Positions 44,801 through 53,100 of a DNA stretch of 64,000 bases are shown here, in pieces. The notes under the pieces are model-generated. The model made no database searches. It was not told the origin of the DNA and saw only the letters and a list, made by a program, of their open reading frames with translations. Source of the stretch: Elgaria multicarinata webbii. Taxonomy: Eukaryota > Chordata > Lepidosauria > Squamata > Anguidae. Location: assembly GCF_023053635.1 (NCBI RefSeq), contig NC_086176.1, positions 73,294,536 through 73,358,535 on the forward strand, read 5' to 3'. The first letter of the stretch is position 1, and each line of letters opens with the position of its first letter. The position numbers and the translations under genes were made by a program.

Positions 44801-47800
44801 CTTTTAGGTAGCACATGGTAACGAACAGTATGTTTCTAACAGCAAAAGGGCAAATGTGTCTCTTGCGAAACAAGTTTATTTTCTGTTCTTGCAGCAGGCA
44901 ATGATTAAGGCTTATAGATTACATGGATGTAGCCAGAGGCAGGGTAGCAGTCTTAGTCAAGAAGTGGGCTGGGCTTCATATCTTGAGAAATACAGTCAAG
45001 TCCAGTATCATTCTGATTCACATAGGTAAAAGCATGCTCAGGTTTGCAATGCTGGTTTAATTTAAGAAGTTGGCAGACCACAAAATGTGATAAAAAGTAG
45101 CTCAAATATATCAGCTGTCAGCAATTTGAGGTATTAACATATTTTCTATACCCAGTATTTAGGTGCGATATCAAAGCCTTTGAGAGCTAAATTCTCCATG
45201 GTCACACATAGTTTGTATTGTTTTTAATTGTTTTTTTAAAATTTCTACTGGTTTTAATTTGTTAACAATTTAATAATTTTTAGCTGTGTATATTTATGTT
45301 TATATTGTTATGATTTTGTTTGTACGCCACCCTGAGTTCCCAGTTATATAGGGCGGGTTACAAATGTTTTAATAAAATAAATAAAACAAAACATTCTGAC
45401 AGCTGCAGGAGTCCCAACATCACAAATCATGTTAGTTTGTTAGCACAATATTTGCCGCTGCTAGGTGCAAAATTTCAGTTATATTTGATTTATAAGCTTC
45501 ACTCTTAAACTATGGAAATGTATTTTGCTAATATGCATTATTAACTAGAAAAATCTGTACACAGCAATGCTTTGACCACTTAAAAAAGCATTTTTATATA
45601 CTAACATAAACATTTTTCTTCCCACAGTGCTGGAAAGTTGTCTATTACCAAAGCTCTCGATTTAACGTTATACCTAAAACAGGAAACTGAAATTAGTCCT
45701 GTGTTTCAAGGATTGAATGAACTAATCCCATTGTACAAACTCCTGGAGAAGAGGGACATGAATGAAATAGAACATCAGTTAAAGGTAAAATAGGGAAGAG
45801 CCAAGAGTGGCTTATAACTAAAGGCACTTGTACACTGTCAACTCACACAGCTAGACTATTGGCAGTAAGCTAATAAATGTAGCTATGTTCTACTCTAGAA
45901 TGAAACTGAGGCCATAGCTAGACCTAAGGTTTATCCCTGGATTGTCCAGGGGTCAAACCTGTTCATCTAGGTGACACACAGGGGATCCAGTGCTCAGGCA
46001 GGGGCGAACCCTGGAAGATCCCAGGATAACAGGAAGACCTTAGGTCTAGCTGTGGCCCAAGTTACTCTTGTCTTGATGGGCAGTAAGTAGAAGCAGCATT
46101 ATATAATAATAGATAAATGCAACAATATGAAAAGCTACTTTATACATGGGTTCTTGTGGAAGTGGCTAGGATCACAAAGTGCCCTAGTGAAACAGCATTA
46201 TCTGCTGTCCTCTCTTCATGGACTTCAGCTACCTATGTTCTATTCCTCTCTCATTCATACAATATATTCAGTTGTTAATAAAGTGTCCTGGTGGAGATAA
46301 AATTTGTATTGCTGACCTAAGAATGGTCTCAGGATAATAATGAAATTGACCAGGAATGTGGCAATCAAATACAGGGGATTTATTGCACATAAACACATAG
46401 GCTTGGATTCTGAGTTGCCCTTCTGTAAACAGACAGGCTTCTAGTCATGGAACAGGCTCCAATCCGACAGAAGCTCCCGCTGTTGGAAGGGGGAGGGAGA
46501 CAATTTTTGGCAATTCTCACTTCCTCTTGCAGTGCCCAGGGCCACCTCCCATATTCCCCTGGAGGATCTGCAAGCTTCCAGAGGAGATTTTCGGAAGGGG
46601 GGGCAAGGGGAAGCAATAACAGTTGCCTTCCCATCTCCACCAGTGGGAATATTCCGTGGGTAGAGCTCTGCTCTCAGGAAGTTAGAATCCAGGCCAATAA
46701 TACTACATTTGATTCATCAATATAATATGAACAGCCACTTCTTTCCTTGGGTATGTTCTTATCCCAATTACATTAAGAAAGGACAAAGTGAACAATTTAA
46801 CATATTGAAAGAATGAGATAGGGATAGACCATATGTGGGTGAAGTTCATAAAGAGATGCTGTTCTGCTAGGGCAATATGTTGTCCGCCAAACCCAAGCCA
46901 AGCTCTCCCAGCTGCCATCTCCTAACAGGCTTTTATAGAATATTTGCTATTTTGTACATGTCATCCTTCATCTTACCAGAGCCCTTCCTAGACACAGGAT
47001 CAGCTGTTAAATCTCCAATCACAGCAAGTTCACAGGTACAATAAAGCATTGTTTTAACACGGCATGTAAAGAACCTATGAAAACTTGTACTCCTATGTCT
47101 CAAGGAAGGATTTATTTTAATAATTAAATTGAAACACCACAATGGAACAAGAGGTGTTTTAAGTAGATGCATTTAACCATCTCAAATTCTGACTACTGAG
47201 GCAAACTTACACACTTACCCAAGACCTATGGCTTCAGTGCTGCTCCATGCCTATGTATCACAGTCCTATCAATTACCTCAATGTAGTCTACACATAGGGC
47301 AACCCTGCTCCCATAGTTCATGGGGAGGTTATGGAATATTGAAAAGGTTTGTTCTTACAGCTTTATCCTACAGTAACTATGCCCTCCCTTTCCCCTGCAA
47401 AATGATAAGACAAGCAGAGGAGCTTGCACTTTATCCACATACCTTAAACTAGATGATCTGAGGAGTGGGACCTGTGCCAGCCTGCCCAGCGGTTAAGTCT
47501 ATAAACGGACAAGACTTGATATATCAACTCTTCACAGGCAGAAAAGCACATGGATTGTTTCTTTATTCACATTTTTTCCATTTATGAGCACATAATATCC
47601 AATTAACGCTGTGCCTTATGTATCAATAGCTGTCACTTTATTCTAAATATTGTTTCGAACGGCAATATGATTTTGGGCTGATTTGATAGAACACTAGATG
47701 GTGATTTTAGTAAGCATTTAGTGTGCTTAGCTGATTTTGTTTTGTTTGTGAAATCACTCTAGGGTTACATAGTCAAACTGTTTAAAAACATGATTGACAA

Positions 47801-48159
47801 ACAGTCTTGGAATAATGAAGGCACATTGTCGGAGCGATTGCTTCGGAGCTCCCTTCTTGTGTTTGCATGTGTGCGCAAGTACCAACCTTGTGTGGACAAA
47901 GCAAAAGAGTACTTTATGAAATGGAAGAACTCCGATGGAACTCTACAGTACGTATTTCTTGTTTTTTTTAAAGAGTAGCGCACCTTGAATCTTCACAGGG
48001 CAAAGCATATAGCATGGTGTTTTAGATGCTGTGACCCCACCCTCCATGGAGCAGCTGGGGGAAAAAAGGGAAATTTAAGTTTACCTGTGAATTCCCCACA
48101 GTGGTTCTGGGCTGTGGAAGTCTTGCTTGGTGGGAAGAGTAATTTGCACTAGAACCCAT

Positions 48160-48200
<41 letters not shown>

Positions 48201-51200
48201 CCTAAGATAATGTCAAAATGTAACTTGATTTGCAATTTGTTACAGGTTGCCTAATGATGTTAAGCTTGCAGTATATGCTGTCGGGACACAGACTGATGAA
48301 GGCTGGGACTTCCTTTTCAGCAAATACCAGCTACCAAAATTCAGCACTGAAAAGAATATGATTGAAGTTGCTCTCAGTCTGAGCGAAAATAAGGAAAAGC
48401 TTCAGTGGTAAGTACTCTTCACATAGCATGGGTGGCTTTAAAGTTCAAACTCAAATAGATATTTTAAGTGGAAGGTGATGGCCTCCCATATTTTCATAAA
48501 CATTTAAACTTAGTCATGTAATTGCCATTGTTATAGTAGTAGTAAAAGGTGTGTTAGAAAGATTGTTTCACAGTTTGTGCACAAAACAATTGTGCATTTT
48601 GTTCATGTGCACTGGACTGAAATGGTGTTTCTCGTTCCCATTGTGTTTGGCAGGGAGAGGCAACACAAGTTGAGAGGCCTTTTTGGGGGGGGGTATCTGG
48701 AATTGGGTTGACTATTGCAATAATTGGGATTCCTTGGGCAAGTATTGCGCAGGGGAGGTGTCTTCCTCTTTTTAAAAATTCTTAGCACAAATTTATGATG
48801 ATACCACCTTCTTACAGAAAGCACTTTAAACTCAACACTCCTTCTGTGCTTCTGCATGCAGCAGTGGCAAAGAACCTTGGTCTGAAATAATACTACACTT
48901 TTACTTCCCTGATTACGAAATGAAAATTAAAAAGGTTCAGAGTTATTTTTCCTGTTTATAAAAGATGGCAACTAATGTCCATTAAACAATTTTGAACTAG
49001 CATTCTAAATTAGGTCAAGCTAGATGTTAAATTTTCTAAAATTAGAGTGTGCTAAAAGATTACCAGATTAAAAGGCAATGCAAAAAGTAGTCTGTATATC
49101 CTGTATGGTGTGTATGTGTGTTCTCTGTGTTGGAACCATTCTGCCTGAGAATTACTGCAATTATTATATAAAGAGAGGGGGCATTTTCCTCTTTCTGAAT
49201 TCTCCATCTAAATAGGGGTGGGGTAAAAGAGATATAACTGATTTGTGTATATTGAAGAATTTTGTTTATGCAACAGACTTAATGTTTAGAATTTGGTTCT
49301 TGTCCACGCAGATCAATAGTGAGATTTATTTGCAGCATTTTACCCTGCTTTTCAGCCCCCCAAAAAAGGCTAAGAAAGATTAATAATAAAACACTCCCTG
49401 CCCTCAGGCTTACAATCTAAAAGGCATGACATCAAAGAAAAACAGACTGGGAGGGAGGAGGGGGTAGAATCAAAACTCAGTTCTTCGTTTCAAAGTTCTT
49501 ATTGGTGTTCTTTCTGGCAGGGAAGGGCAAAATAAGCTTCCTGTATCTGTTTCTTTTTTGGCCAATGTATGGGGTCAGGTTGGTTTCACCTTCACTGTGG
49601 CATTTATCCTGGGAGGCAACGGAGTACAGCCTTCCAGTGGCCCTTGATTCTTTGGCCAGTAGATGAGGCCATAGTCTGCAGTTTCAGGGACCTGCCAGTT
49701 GCACAAGGTAGCATTTGTATAAAATATACTTGCAGATAATGGCAAATGAGGCAGTTAGAAATAATGGGATGGGTGGTAGGTTATAGAAGATCACTACTTT
49801 AGAGGGTAGGGCAGGAGTTTTAGCTGCCCCCATCACTTATACACACACAAATACTTGCTGCTTCAGATTTTTAAGAACTTGCCCAACAAAATGCCTACTT
49901 GGGCATTTGATTTGCTTGTGTATGTTGCCCTATTTAGGATGCTAGAATAACCTAGAGTTTGTGAAGTATTTTAAAACATAGCCTCATTGACTAAATACAA
50001 TTAACATAACAGAAAATCCAGCAGTCTAGATTTTCAACATTGGGAAATTGGCTAAAATAATGTGTTATCACTGCATTGTTTATTATTGTCTAGAAACCAT
50101 GAGGTCAACTCTAAAGACCACAACTGTTATCTTCGGGGGTTTTGTTAAGGAAACTAGTCTTGGTGCATGGAGATTATATTTCATAAAAGGCCGCTGTGGT
50201 GGCTGATAAAAAGACTAAAAATAAAGAAAGCTGTACTACTTTGAAATTGCAAGCCTATGCATACCTTCCTGGGAGAAAGGCCCCATTGAACAGTGGGGCA
50301 TTTCTAAGTAATATGCACAGGGTTGCACTGTATGCATTGGTTTCATCAGTGTTATTCCACCAACAGAAGTGCTTCCATCAGCAAGATTGGGAGAGGATGT
50401 TTCCCTGCACACACACATACATCCTCAAAATCCAGAGGATTTCCCCCCCCCCAAGCTGGTCCAGAAGTGGCTGCATGGGAGAGGAGAGAAGGAGAAAGTC
50501 CTGTTGTGCTAGTAGATGTTCACTAGTGTGACACTGGATTTAACACTTATCATTTAACTATTTTCATTCTTCCTACAAATAAGATAATATTCATATTGGT
50601 TTTTAGGTTAATGGATCAAGCATTGCAAGATGACATAATAAAGGCTCAGGAACTTCCTTATATTGTTTTGAGTGTTGGAAGGAACCCTGTTGGTTATCAG
50701 TTAGCTTGGAAGTTTTTGAAGAAGAACTGGCAGAAACTTGTACAAAAGTAGGTGAAAAAATTAAACATTCTCCCAGTACCTGTATTCATGTTTATTTTTT
50801 CTTAAACCATAAAACTATTTAGTTCATATATTGTCATTACTATTTTTGTAGGTTTGAACTAGGTTCACATTCTATTGCCCACATGGTGACTGGAGTAACA
50901 AATAGGTGTTCCACAAAGGCACAGCTTGCTGAGGTAAGCATGTCTTTCACGCTCTATAATACATAGGTAGTGTGAGTCCATGATGTTATTGAAAATCAAG
51001 CCAAACCAGTTATAGAGGTTCAGATCCATGTATAGGTACTGAAGCTTTACACTCAGTTCAGTTGTAATCATGGTATAACTGGTTCAGCTTGTATAAAACA
51101 ATAGCAGTAGCGGAAACCAAATCAGGCACTAAAGCCCTATGATCTTAAAGCCTCTGGCAGTAACTAGAATGAAATTCTGTTGCTGGATCAGAGCTAGAAT

Positions 51201-52145
51201 CTTGAGAGGTTGTGAATTTTACTGACAAAAGAATTTAATAACCACCAGTAGCAAGAGGAATAGCACAAAGCAGCCAGTGCTTGTGAAGCCAATAATACAG
51301 AAAAAATTGAGCAACACCTGGAGAGAAAATGAGGTGGGTATAACTGCATTTTCTTGAAGATTCTTAGAGCCTCGTGTGGCGCAGAGCGGTAAAGCAGCAG
51401 TTTCTGCAGCTGAAACTCTCCCCACGGCCTGAGTTCGATCCCAGCGGAAGCTGGTTTCAGGCAGCCGGCTTGGGTCGACTCAGCCTTCCATCCTCCCGAG
51501 GTCGGTAAAATGAGTACCCAGCTAGCTGAGGGAAAGGTAATCATGGCCGGGGAAGGCAATGGCAAACCACCCCGCTATAAGGCCTGTCAAGAAAACGTCA
51601 GTAAAAGCTGGCGTCCCTCCAAGAGTCAGTAATGACTCAGTGCTTGCACGAGAGGTTCCTTTCCCTTCTGAAGGTTCTTAGAAGTCAAATAAATCAGCGA
51701 GCCATTAGGATACTCCGTATAAACAACAGATAACCTATGTTATCCTTCTTATAAAAAAATCTTTATAAATTTGAACCAAAAGGAAAGGCTTTTGGAGGCA
51801 CTTGTAATTAATATAAAACTTAGGGCACAGATAACTCCAAGGCCAAGAATCTCTTATGACAAAACCCAGGAAGCTCATCCAGTGCAGTAGCTACAAGAAA
51901 ATTAGGATGCAGTCTCCTAAAACCTATTCTTTTTTAAATCCTGATAATAGCACAAGAATGAATTTTGTTATTTATTTTTTTAAAAAATCCAACAGGTAAA
52001 AGACTACTTCAACTCTCTGGACGAAAAAAGTTCACAGCTCCGTGCTGTCCAACAAGCAATAGAAACAATTGAAGAAAACATCCAGTGGATGGATGTGAAC
52101 CTTGAAAAAATCAAGAAATGGTTACAGACTAACAGCAAAGTGTAA
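26360..52145 (+). CDS. ERAP1: ERAP1, endoplasmic reticulum aminopeptidase 1 (18 coding exons)
   Basis: M1-family zinc aminopeptidase that trims N-terminally extended peptides in the ER lumen for MHC class I. The coding exons (listed singly) total 2,781 bp, giving 926 residues plus stop, close to the roughly 941 residues of the human protein as I recall it. Seen here: hydrophobic signal segment (residues 3-18), GAMEN exopeptidase motif (303-307), zinc ligands H339, H343 and E362 with general base E340, catalytic Tyr 424, and N-glycosylation sequons at N56 and N140. All exon phases join without a shift and I see no disabling change. ERAP1 is preferred over ERAP2 or LNPEP because of close residue matches ([36 protein letters not shown]), no LNPEP-type cytoplasmic tail, and the adjacent tail-to-tail CAST gene. 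The start is ATG 26,360; a second ATG follows at 26,363. Confidence 0.93.
27474..27990 (-). mobile_element. LINE 3' remnant, antisense
   Basis: It starts with an inverted tail (ATTTATTTATTTATAGAATT) and runs on with segments shared with 2,975-3,392 (GATCTTAATGCACA) and the inverse of the AGCCAATG...CTAG...GCACTAGTTGAAGCTTCC type seen in L2-like ORF2 ends. The frame is decayed. Confidence 0.5.
28137..28456. mobile_element. 320-bp hAT-type MITE (copy B)
   Basis: On base-by-base reading it is identical to copy A (24,422-24,741). It includes private changes not found in other copies: AATTTAATCAG instead of AATTTCAGCAG, and CACACCAGTT instead of CACAACAGTT. It has its own 8-bp flanks, CCATAACT and CTATAACT (7 of 8), so it is a separate insertion. 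Located in ERAP1 intron 2. Confidence 0.92.
28609..28930 (-). mobile_element. LINE 3' remnant, antisense, with (TAA)n
   Basis: It begins with an (ATA/ATT)n run (28,609-28,641), the tail in inverse. The far end reads CGGCAGGCCATTCCACAGTC followed by TGGGGGCAGCAGAA, the inverse of the AAPxLWN-type ORF2 C-terminus. It contains an inner palindrome around CCTGTCTTCTAGACAG. Located in ERAP1 intron 2. Confidence 0.55.
29173..29262 (+). mobile_element. CR1 3' tail
   Basis: GGTGGATTCCTGCATTGAGC, then AGGGGGTTGGACTCGATGGC, ending TTCTATGATTCTTTGATTCT. This is the last 90 bp or so of CR1, as at 3,600-3,672 and 20,917-20,990. Confidence 0.85.
29341..29668. mobile_element. 328-bp hAT-type MITE (copy C)
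   Basis: Ends TAGGGTGACCATATG and CATATGGTCACCCTA, with a perfect 8-bp target duplication TTCATATG (29,333-29,340 and 29,669-29,676). It lacks the private changes of copies A and B and has a small central duplication (GTATAGCTGCAGTATAGCTC). Confidence 0.93.
30200..30338 (+). CDS. ERAP1: ERAP1 exon 3
   Basis: Acceptor AATCCCAG; donor GTATGT. Encodes residues 161-207, including [20 protein letters not shown] and the end of domain I (HLALSNMPL). This is the most conserved stretch of the N-terminal domain in M1 aminopeptidases. Confidence 0.95.
30590..30690. repeat. Short palindromic repeat (GCAATCCTATG family)
   Basis: GGCTGCAATTCTATGACGCT, then GTCCCATTGAACTCATTGTG, then TTCTGAGTAAGCATATATAA. 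Same family as 1,084-1,176. It lies in ERAP1 intron 3, where I see nothing else. Confidence 0.6.
30845..30979 (+). CDS. ERAP1: ERAP1 exon 4
   Basis: Acceptor TAATTCTAG; donor GTAAAC. Encodes residues 208-252 in phase 0, from [15 protein letters not shown] to TSRGIK, spanning the domain I/II junction ([13 protein letters not shown]). Confidence 0.94.
31860..32640. other. GC-rich block of unknown nature in ERAP1 intron 4
   Basis: Composition rises sharply against the flanks. It contains CCCCCTGATTGGTCGCC (an inverted CCAAT box context) at about 32,073-32,090 and a run AATAAAATAAAAAAAAAA at about 32,153-32,170. The open frames have no recognised domain. It may be a GC-rich non-autonomous element or a processed transcript copy. 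I cannot name it. Confidence 0.35.
33336..34036. mobile_element. Middle TIR element (GGGCATGTCTA ends)
   Basis: The left end GGGCATGTCTAGA and the right end TGTAGACATGCCC are inverted. Inside is the segment GGATTGTCCCTGTGTGTTCA ... GTCCTGGGACAATCC, an inner inverted pair. It also carries the LINE tail at 33,350-33,560. No coding capacity is evident. Confidence 0.65.
33350..33560 (+). mobile_element. LINE 3' tail, innermost insertion
   Basis: It ends GTGAACCGCCCAGAGAGCTT, then CGGCTATTGGGCGGTATAAA, then a run of AATA units. It is a non-coding 3' end of the CR1/L2-like family common in this window. Confidence 0.75.
34481..34601 (+). CDS. ERAP1: ERAP1 exon 5
   Basis: Acceptor TGATTTTTAG; donor GTATTT after a single G. 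Encodes residues 253-292 ([20 protein letters not shown] ... IPYPLPKQ), the start of the catalytic domain. The final G begins the split Asp293 codon. Confidence 0.95.
35305..35459 (+). CDS. ERAP1: ERAP1 exon 6: GAMEN and HExxH
   Basis: Acceptor TTATTTGTAG; donor CAG|GTAAGT. Encodes residues 293-344. It contains the substrate N-terminus-binding GAMEN motif (303-307) and the zinc motif HELAH (339-343) with general base E340. Confidence 0.96.
35460..37688 (+). other. ERAP1 intron 6 contents
   Basis: It holds a GGTGGGGAA-type MITE (35,594-36,360) interrupted by a LINE tail (36,098-36,232), a MIR-like stretch (about 36,860-36,930), a purine-rich tract (about 37,035-37,160), and a possible further element between GGATCCCCAACTTTTGGGGG (36,615) and GCACCATGTTGGAGAACCTG (37,452). 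No exon is recognised. Confidence 0.5.
36098..36232 (+). mobile_element. LINE 3' tail
   Basis: TTTTAGAATTTTAAATTTTG, then AAACCGCCCAGAGAGCCCTG, then GTATATAAGTGCAATAAATA. Same family as the tail at 8,700-8,858. Confidence 0.75.
37689..37802 (+). CDS. ERAP1: ERAP1 exon 7: third zinc ligand
   Basis: Acceptor TTTTTGCAG; donor GTGAGT. Encodes residues 345-382. [12 protein letters not shown] supplies the third zinc ligand E362, 18 residues after H343, as in all M1 enzymes. Confidence 0.96.
38431..39048. repeat. AAGAGTCCTGTGGCAC...CATCAGATACCTG repeat, split by L1
   Basis: The left part is AAGAGTCCTGTGGCACTGCA and the right part AAGCTTTCGTGGACTAAGAC then CACTTCATCAGAT. This is a known-looking abundant reptile repeat of about 90 bp. 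The L1 copy at 38,476-38,995 interrupts it. Located in ERAP1 intron 7. Confidence 0.65.
38476..38995 (-). mobile_element. 5'-truncated L1 LINE with 9-bp target duplication
   Basis: The + strand starts with a T run, the inverted poly(A). The - strand frame reads [20 protein letters not shown], then [20 protein letters not shown], and ends [20 protein letters not shown], the L1 ORF2 C-terminus. TTATGTTAT flanks it (38,467-38,475 and 38,996-39,004). Removing the insert restores the host repeat. Confidence 0.92.
39430..39530. repeat. Short palindromic repeat (GCAATCCTATG family)
   Basis: CAGTGAAATCCTATATATGT, then CCCATTGAGTTCAGTGGTAC, then TATACGATTGCACCCT. Located in ERAP1 intron 7 just upstream of exon 8. 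Confidence 0.6.
39595..39726 (+). CDS. ERAP1: ERAP1 exon 8: catalytic tyrosine
   Basis: Acceptor CTTTTTTAG; donor AAG|GTAAAA. Encodes residues 383-426. FDDVSYDK carries Y424, equivalent to the transition-state-stabilising Tyr of human ERAP1 (Tyr438 in human numbering, a constant offset of 14). Confidence 0.95.
40607..40738 (+). CDS. ERAP1: ERAP1 exon 9, with likely GC donor
   Basis: Acceptor TCTTTTCAG. Encodes residues 427-470 ([20 protein letters not shown] ... LWNSLSD). The end is placed at 40,738 because the next exon must join in phase 0. The intron then begins GCAAGT, a GC-AG-type donor. The GT three bases further on would break the frame. The join gives NSLSD-VCPT, aligned without gap to DSMAS-ICPT in human ERAP1. 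Confidence 0.85.
40900..40971 (+). CDS. ERAP1: ERAP1 exon 10
   Basis: Acceptor TTGGGTTAG; donor GTGAGT. Encodes residues 471-494 ([20 protein letters not shown] then ISSS). It keeps the two Cys of the loop (human CPT and FCS) and a Ser-rich end like the flexible Ser stretch of the human protein. The middle is diverged, as expected for a disordered loop. Preceded by a 161-bp intron. Confidence 0.88.
41236..41560. mobile_element. 325-bp hAT-type MITE (copy D)
   Basis: Ends TAGTGTGACCATATG and CATATGGTCACCCTA, with a perfect 8-bp target duplication CTCCAGGA (41,228-41,235 and 41,561-41,568). It lies in ERAP1 intron 10. It lacks the private changes of copies A and B. Confidence 0.93.
41975..42132 (+). 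CDS. ERAP1: ERAP1 exon 11
   Basis: Acceptor CTATTTTATAG; donor GTAATG. Encodes residues 495-546 plus two bases of Gly547. [20 protein letters not shown] marks the end of the catalytic domain and the start of the beta-sandwich domain III. Confidence 0.95.
42604..43027. repeat. Possible MITE (GGGGCAATCCTATCCAG...CACAGGATTGCTCTT)
   Basis: The ends are loosely inverted (GGCAATCCTAT / ACAGGATTGCTC). The body is GC-rich. It lies in ERAP1 intron 11. Weak evidence; no target duplication seen. The rest of introns 11 and 12 shows nothing I recognise. Confidence 0.4.
43229..43308 (+). CDS. ERAP1: ERAP1 exon 12
   Basis: Acceptor TTTACTTTAG; donor GTGTGT. Encodes residues 547-573 ([20 protein letters not shown] ...), part of the domain III beta-sandwich. 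Confidence 0.94.
44113..44296 (+). CDS. ERAP1: ERAP1 exon 13
   Basis: Acceptor TTTTGCTTATAG; donor GTAAGG. Encodes residues 574-634 plus two bases. [20 protein letters not shown] and [13 protein letters not shown] are nearly identical to human ERAP1 and start the helical domain IV. Confidence 0.96.
44408..44590 (+). repeat. GAACATGAGAGCCATGCTGGATCAGA interspersed repeat
   Basis: Same motif order as 11,785-11,930: GAGCCATGCTGGATCAGACC, AAGGGTCCATCTAGTCCAGC, TGTTCACACAGTAGCCAACC, then CATATTCCCCAGCTGCTGG. It lies in ERAP1 intron 13. Confidence 0.65.
45215..45385 (+). mobile_element. LINE 3' tail
   Basis: T-rich 3' UTR, then CGCCACCCTGAGTTCCCAGT, then TATAGGGCGGGTTACAAATG and AATAAAATAAATAAAAC. 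It is a distinct but related LINE tail family. Located in ERAP1 intron 13. Confidence 0.6.
45628..45784 (+). CDS. ERAP1: ERAP1 exon 14
   Basis: Acceptor TCTTCCCACAG; donor AAG|GTAAAA. Encodes residues 635-687 ([20 protein letters not shown], then [20 protein letters not shown]), domain IV helices. Confidence 0.95.
45910..46057. mobile_element. 148-bp MITE with GGCCATAGCTAGACCTAAGG ends
   Basis: The left end GGCCATAGCTAGACCTAAGG and the right end CCTTAGGTCTAGCTGTGGCC are inverted at 19 of 20 bases. Same family as 14,157-14,297. It lies in ERAP1 intron 14. Confidence 0.8.
46399..46697. repeat. MITE-like repeat with GGCTTGGATTCTGA ends
   Basis: GGCTTGGATTCTGAGTT at the left and GTTAGAATCCAGGCC at the right are inverted. 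The middle is GC-rich. It resembles 25,241-25,494 in layout. ERAP1 intron 14; the rest of this intron shows nothing I recognise. Confidence 0.5.
47763..47947 (+). CDS. ERAP1: ERAP1 exon 15
   Basis: Acceptor AATCACTCTAG; donor GTACGT. Encodes residues 688-748 plus two bases. It contains [20 protein letters not shown] and [10 protein letters not shown], matching the human DLIDKQTWTDEGSVSERMLR region. Confidence 0.95.
48161..48202. repeat. (AAC)n microsatellite
   Basis: About 14 AAC units, ending 43 bp upstream of the start of exon 16. Confidence 0.9.
48246..48407 (+). CDS. ERAP1: ERAP1 exon 16
   Basis: Acceptor TTGTTACAG; donor GTAAGT. Encodes residues 749-802 plus two bases ([20 protein letters not shown] ... 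NKEKLQ). Domain IV. Confidence 0.95.
48408..50606 (+). other. ERAP1 intron 16 contents
   Basis: It holds a LINE/MIR-like remnant near 49,330-49,450 (CCCTGCCCTCAGGCTTACAA then TCTAAAAGGC) and a GCAATCCTATG-family repeat at about 50,250-50,335. Otherwise I see nothing. Confidence 0.5.
50607..50747 (+). CDS. ERAP1: ERAP1 exon 17
   Basis: Acceptor GGTTTTTAG; donor GTAGGT. Encodes residues 803-849 plus two bases. [18 protein letters not shown] is strongly conserved. The following intron is only 104 bp. Confidence 0.95.
50852..50933 (+). CDS. ERAP1: ERAP1 exon 18
   Basis: Acceptor TATTTTTGTAG; donor GAG|GTAAGC. Encodes residues 850-877 ([20 protein letters not shown] ...). Confidence 0.94.
51369..51668 (+). 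mobile_element. Sauria-type tRNA-derived SINE
   Basis: The 5' part GCCTCGTGTGGCGCAGAGCG has an A box (TGGCGCAGAGCGG). GAGTTCGATCCC is a B box. The 3' end TCCAAGAGTCAGTAATGACT, then CAGTGCTTGCACGAGAGGTT, then TCCTTTCCC is the BovB-like tail of squamate Sauria SINEs. A 14-bp target duplication TGAAGRTTCTTAGA flanks it (51,355-51,368 and 51,669-51,682; 13 of 14). It is full length and lies in ERAP1 intron 18. Confidence 0.92.
51996..52145 (+). CDS. ERAP1: ERAP1 exon 19: C-terminus and stop
   Basis: Acceptor AATCCAACAG. Encodes residues 878-926 and stop TAA at 52,143-52,145. [20 protein letters not shown] matches the C-terminus of ERAP1. The end [10 protein letters not shown] is not a KDEL-type ER-retention signal, as in ERAP1 generally. 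Confidence 0.95.
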   Translation, partial: VKDYFNSLDEKSSQLRAVQQAIETIEENIQWMDVNLEKIKKWLQTNSKV

Positions 52146-52692
52146 AATTGTATGTGAACTATTGTTTCAGAATTAAGAACTGTTAAGTTTTCAAACAAAC
52201 ATGAGAAATGCTACTCCAAAATGAAGTTAATAGAAAATTGTGAAAACAAGATTGTTCGTTAGTGCAAAAATTTAAGCTTTATTCTAGTGACAAAAGTTGG
52301 GACATTTTACCTACACTTTCAAAGGCAAGAAAATGGTATTAACGCCTTGTGTATATGTGAAGTTACGTATTTCAACGTTCGCCAAATATTTCATCACTAT
52401 AACTGCAATGCCATGCAAGAGAGAAGCCATTTTTCCCCAATATCAAGTTCTTCTATAGATGTACCTCGAGTGAGTGTATTGGCAGGCACCATTTTAAAAT
52501 AGGTTTGTAGGAACCTAGAGATAGAGCTAAACGGGATTTACCAGTTAATGACTTTGAAAGTGACATAGAACAACACAAAACCTAGAATGAGATATAGGCC
52601 TTTATCAAATGTAGTAATAGGATATCTTTAAGAGAATGACTAGACAAGCCTTGGGCTCACAGCCGCAAAGAGTAGGGAAGCTTTTACTTTCA

Positions 52693-52732
52693 TTATCCAG
52701 GTTAACTGCAGTTCAGTGGTTAACCTGGATAA
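52693..52732. repeat. Perfect 14-bp hairpin
   Basis: TTATCCAGGTTAAC and GTTAACCTGGATAA are perfect inverted copies around a 12-base loop, about 550 bp after the ERAP1 stop codon. The mRNA would form the same hairpin if transcribed this far. Confidence 0.85.
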
Positions 52733-52861
52733 ATTCAGAGCTGGATACCTGCATTGCATGAACACTGTTGGTTACTTTGACAGTATTCTTATTTTAGATT
52801 CTGCCTACTTACTGTCAGGACTTTTGCCATGGCTAGTGGCCTTGACCCCTCTGAACCAGAG

Positions 52862-53100
52862 GATTGGATCCAACATTGCCCATGTTCAGGTGGCCCAGGC
52901 ATGCCAGTGCAATATAGCACTAACAGAAGCAAGCATCGAAATGTGTGGAAATGTTTGTTTCTGGGAGAGAGAGGTCACGCCCGTTCCAGAAATAAGTGTT
53001 TCTACTTGTTTTGATGGTTGCCCCCAGAAGTGCTACATCGCAGCCACCAGCAGTAGGGCCATGCATGCCTGGGCCGCCGACGCAACGTTGGATTCAACCA
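52862..53100. repeat. MITE-like repeat with TTGGATCCAACATTGC ends
   Basis: GATTGGATCCAACATTGCCC at the left and GACGCAACGTTGGATTCAAC at the right are inverted. The inner part GTTCCAGAAATAAGTGTTTC and CCCCAGAAGTGCTA is shared with 26,960-27,235. Confidence 0.55.

Noticed and set aside
51369-51440. A functional tRNA gene
   Set aside because: A-box and B-box sequences belong to the head of the Sauria-type SINE. The body, tail and target duplication of the SINE are all present.
26360-52145. Identity as ERAP2 or LNPEP
   Set aside because: There is no long cytoplasmic N-terminus as in LNPEP, residue matches are closest to ERAP1 throughout, and CAST-like exons follow tail to tail.
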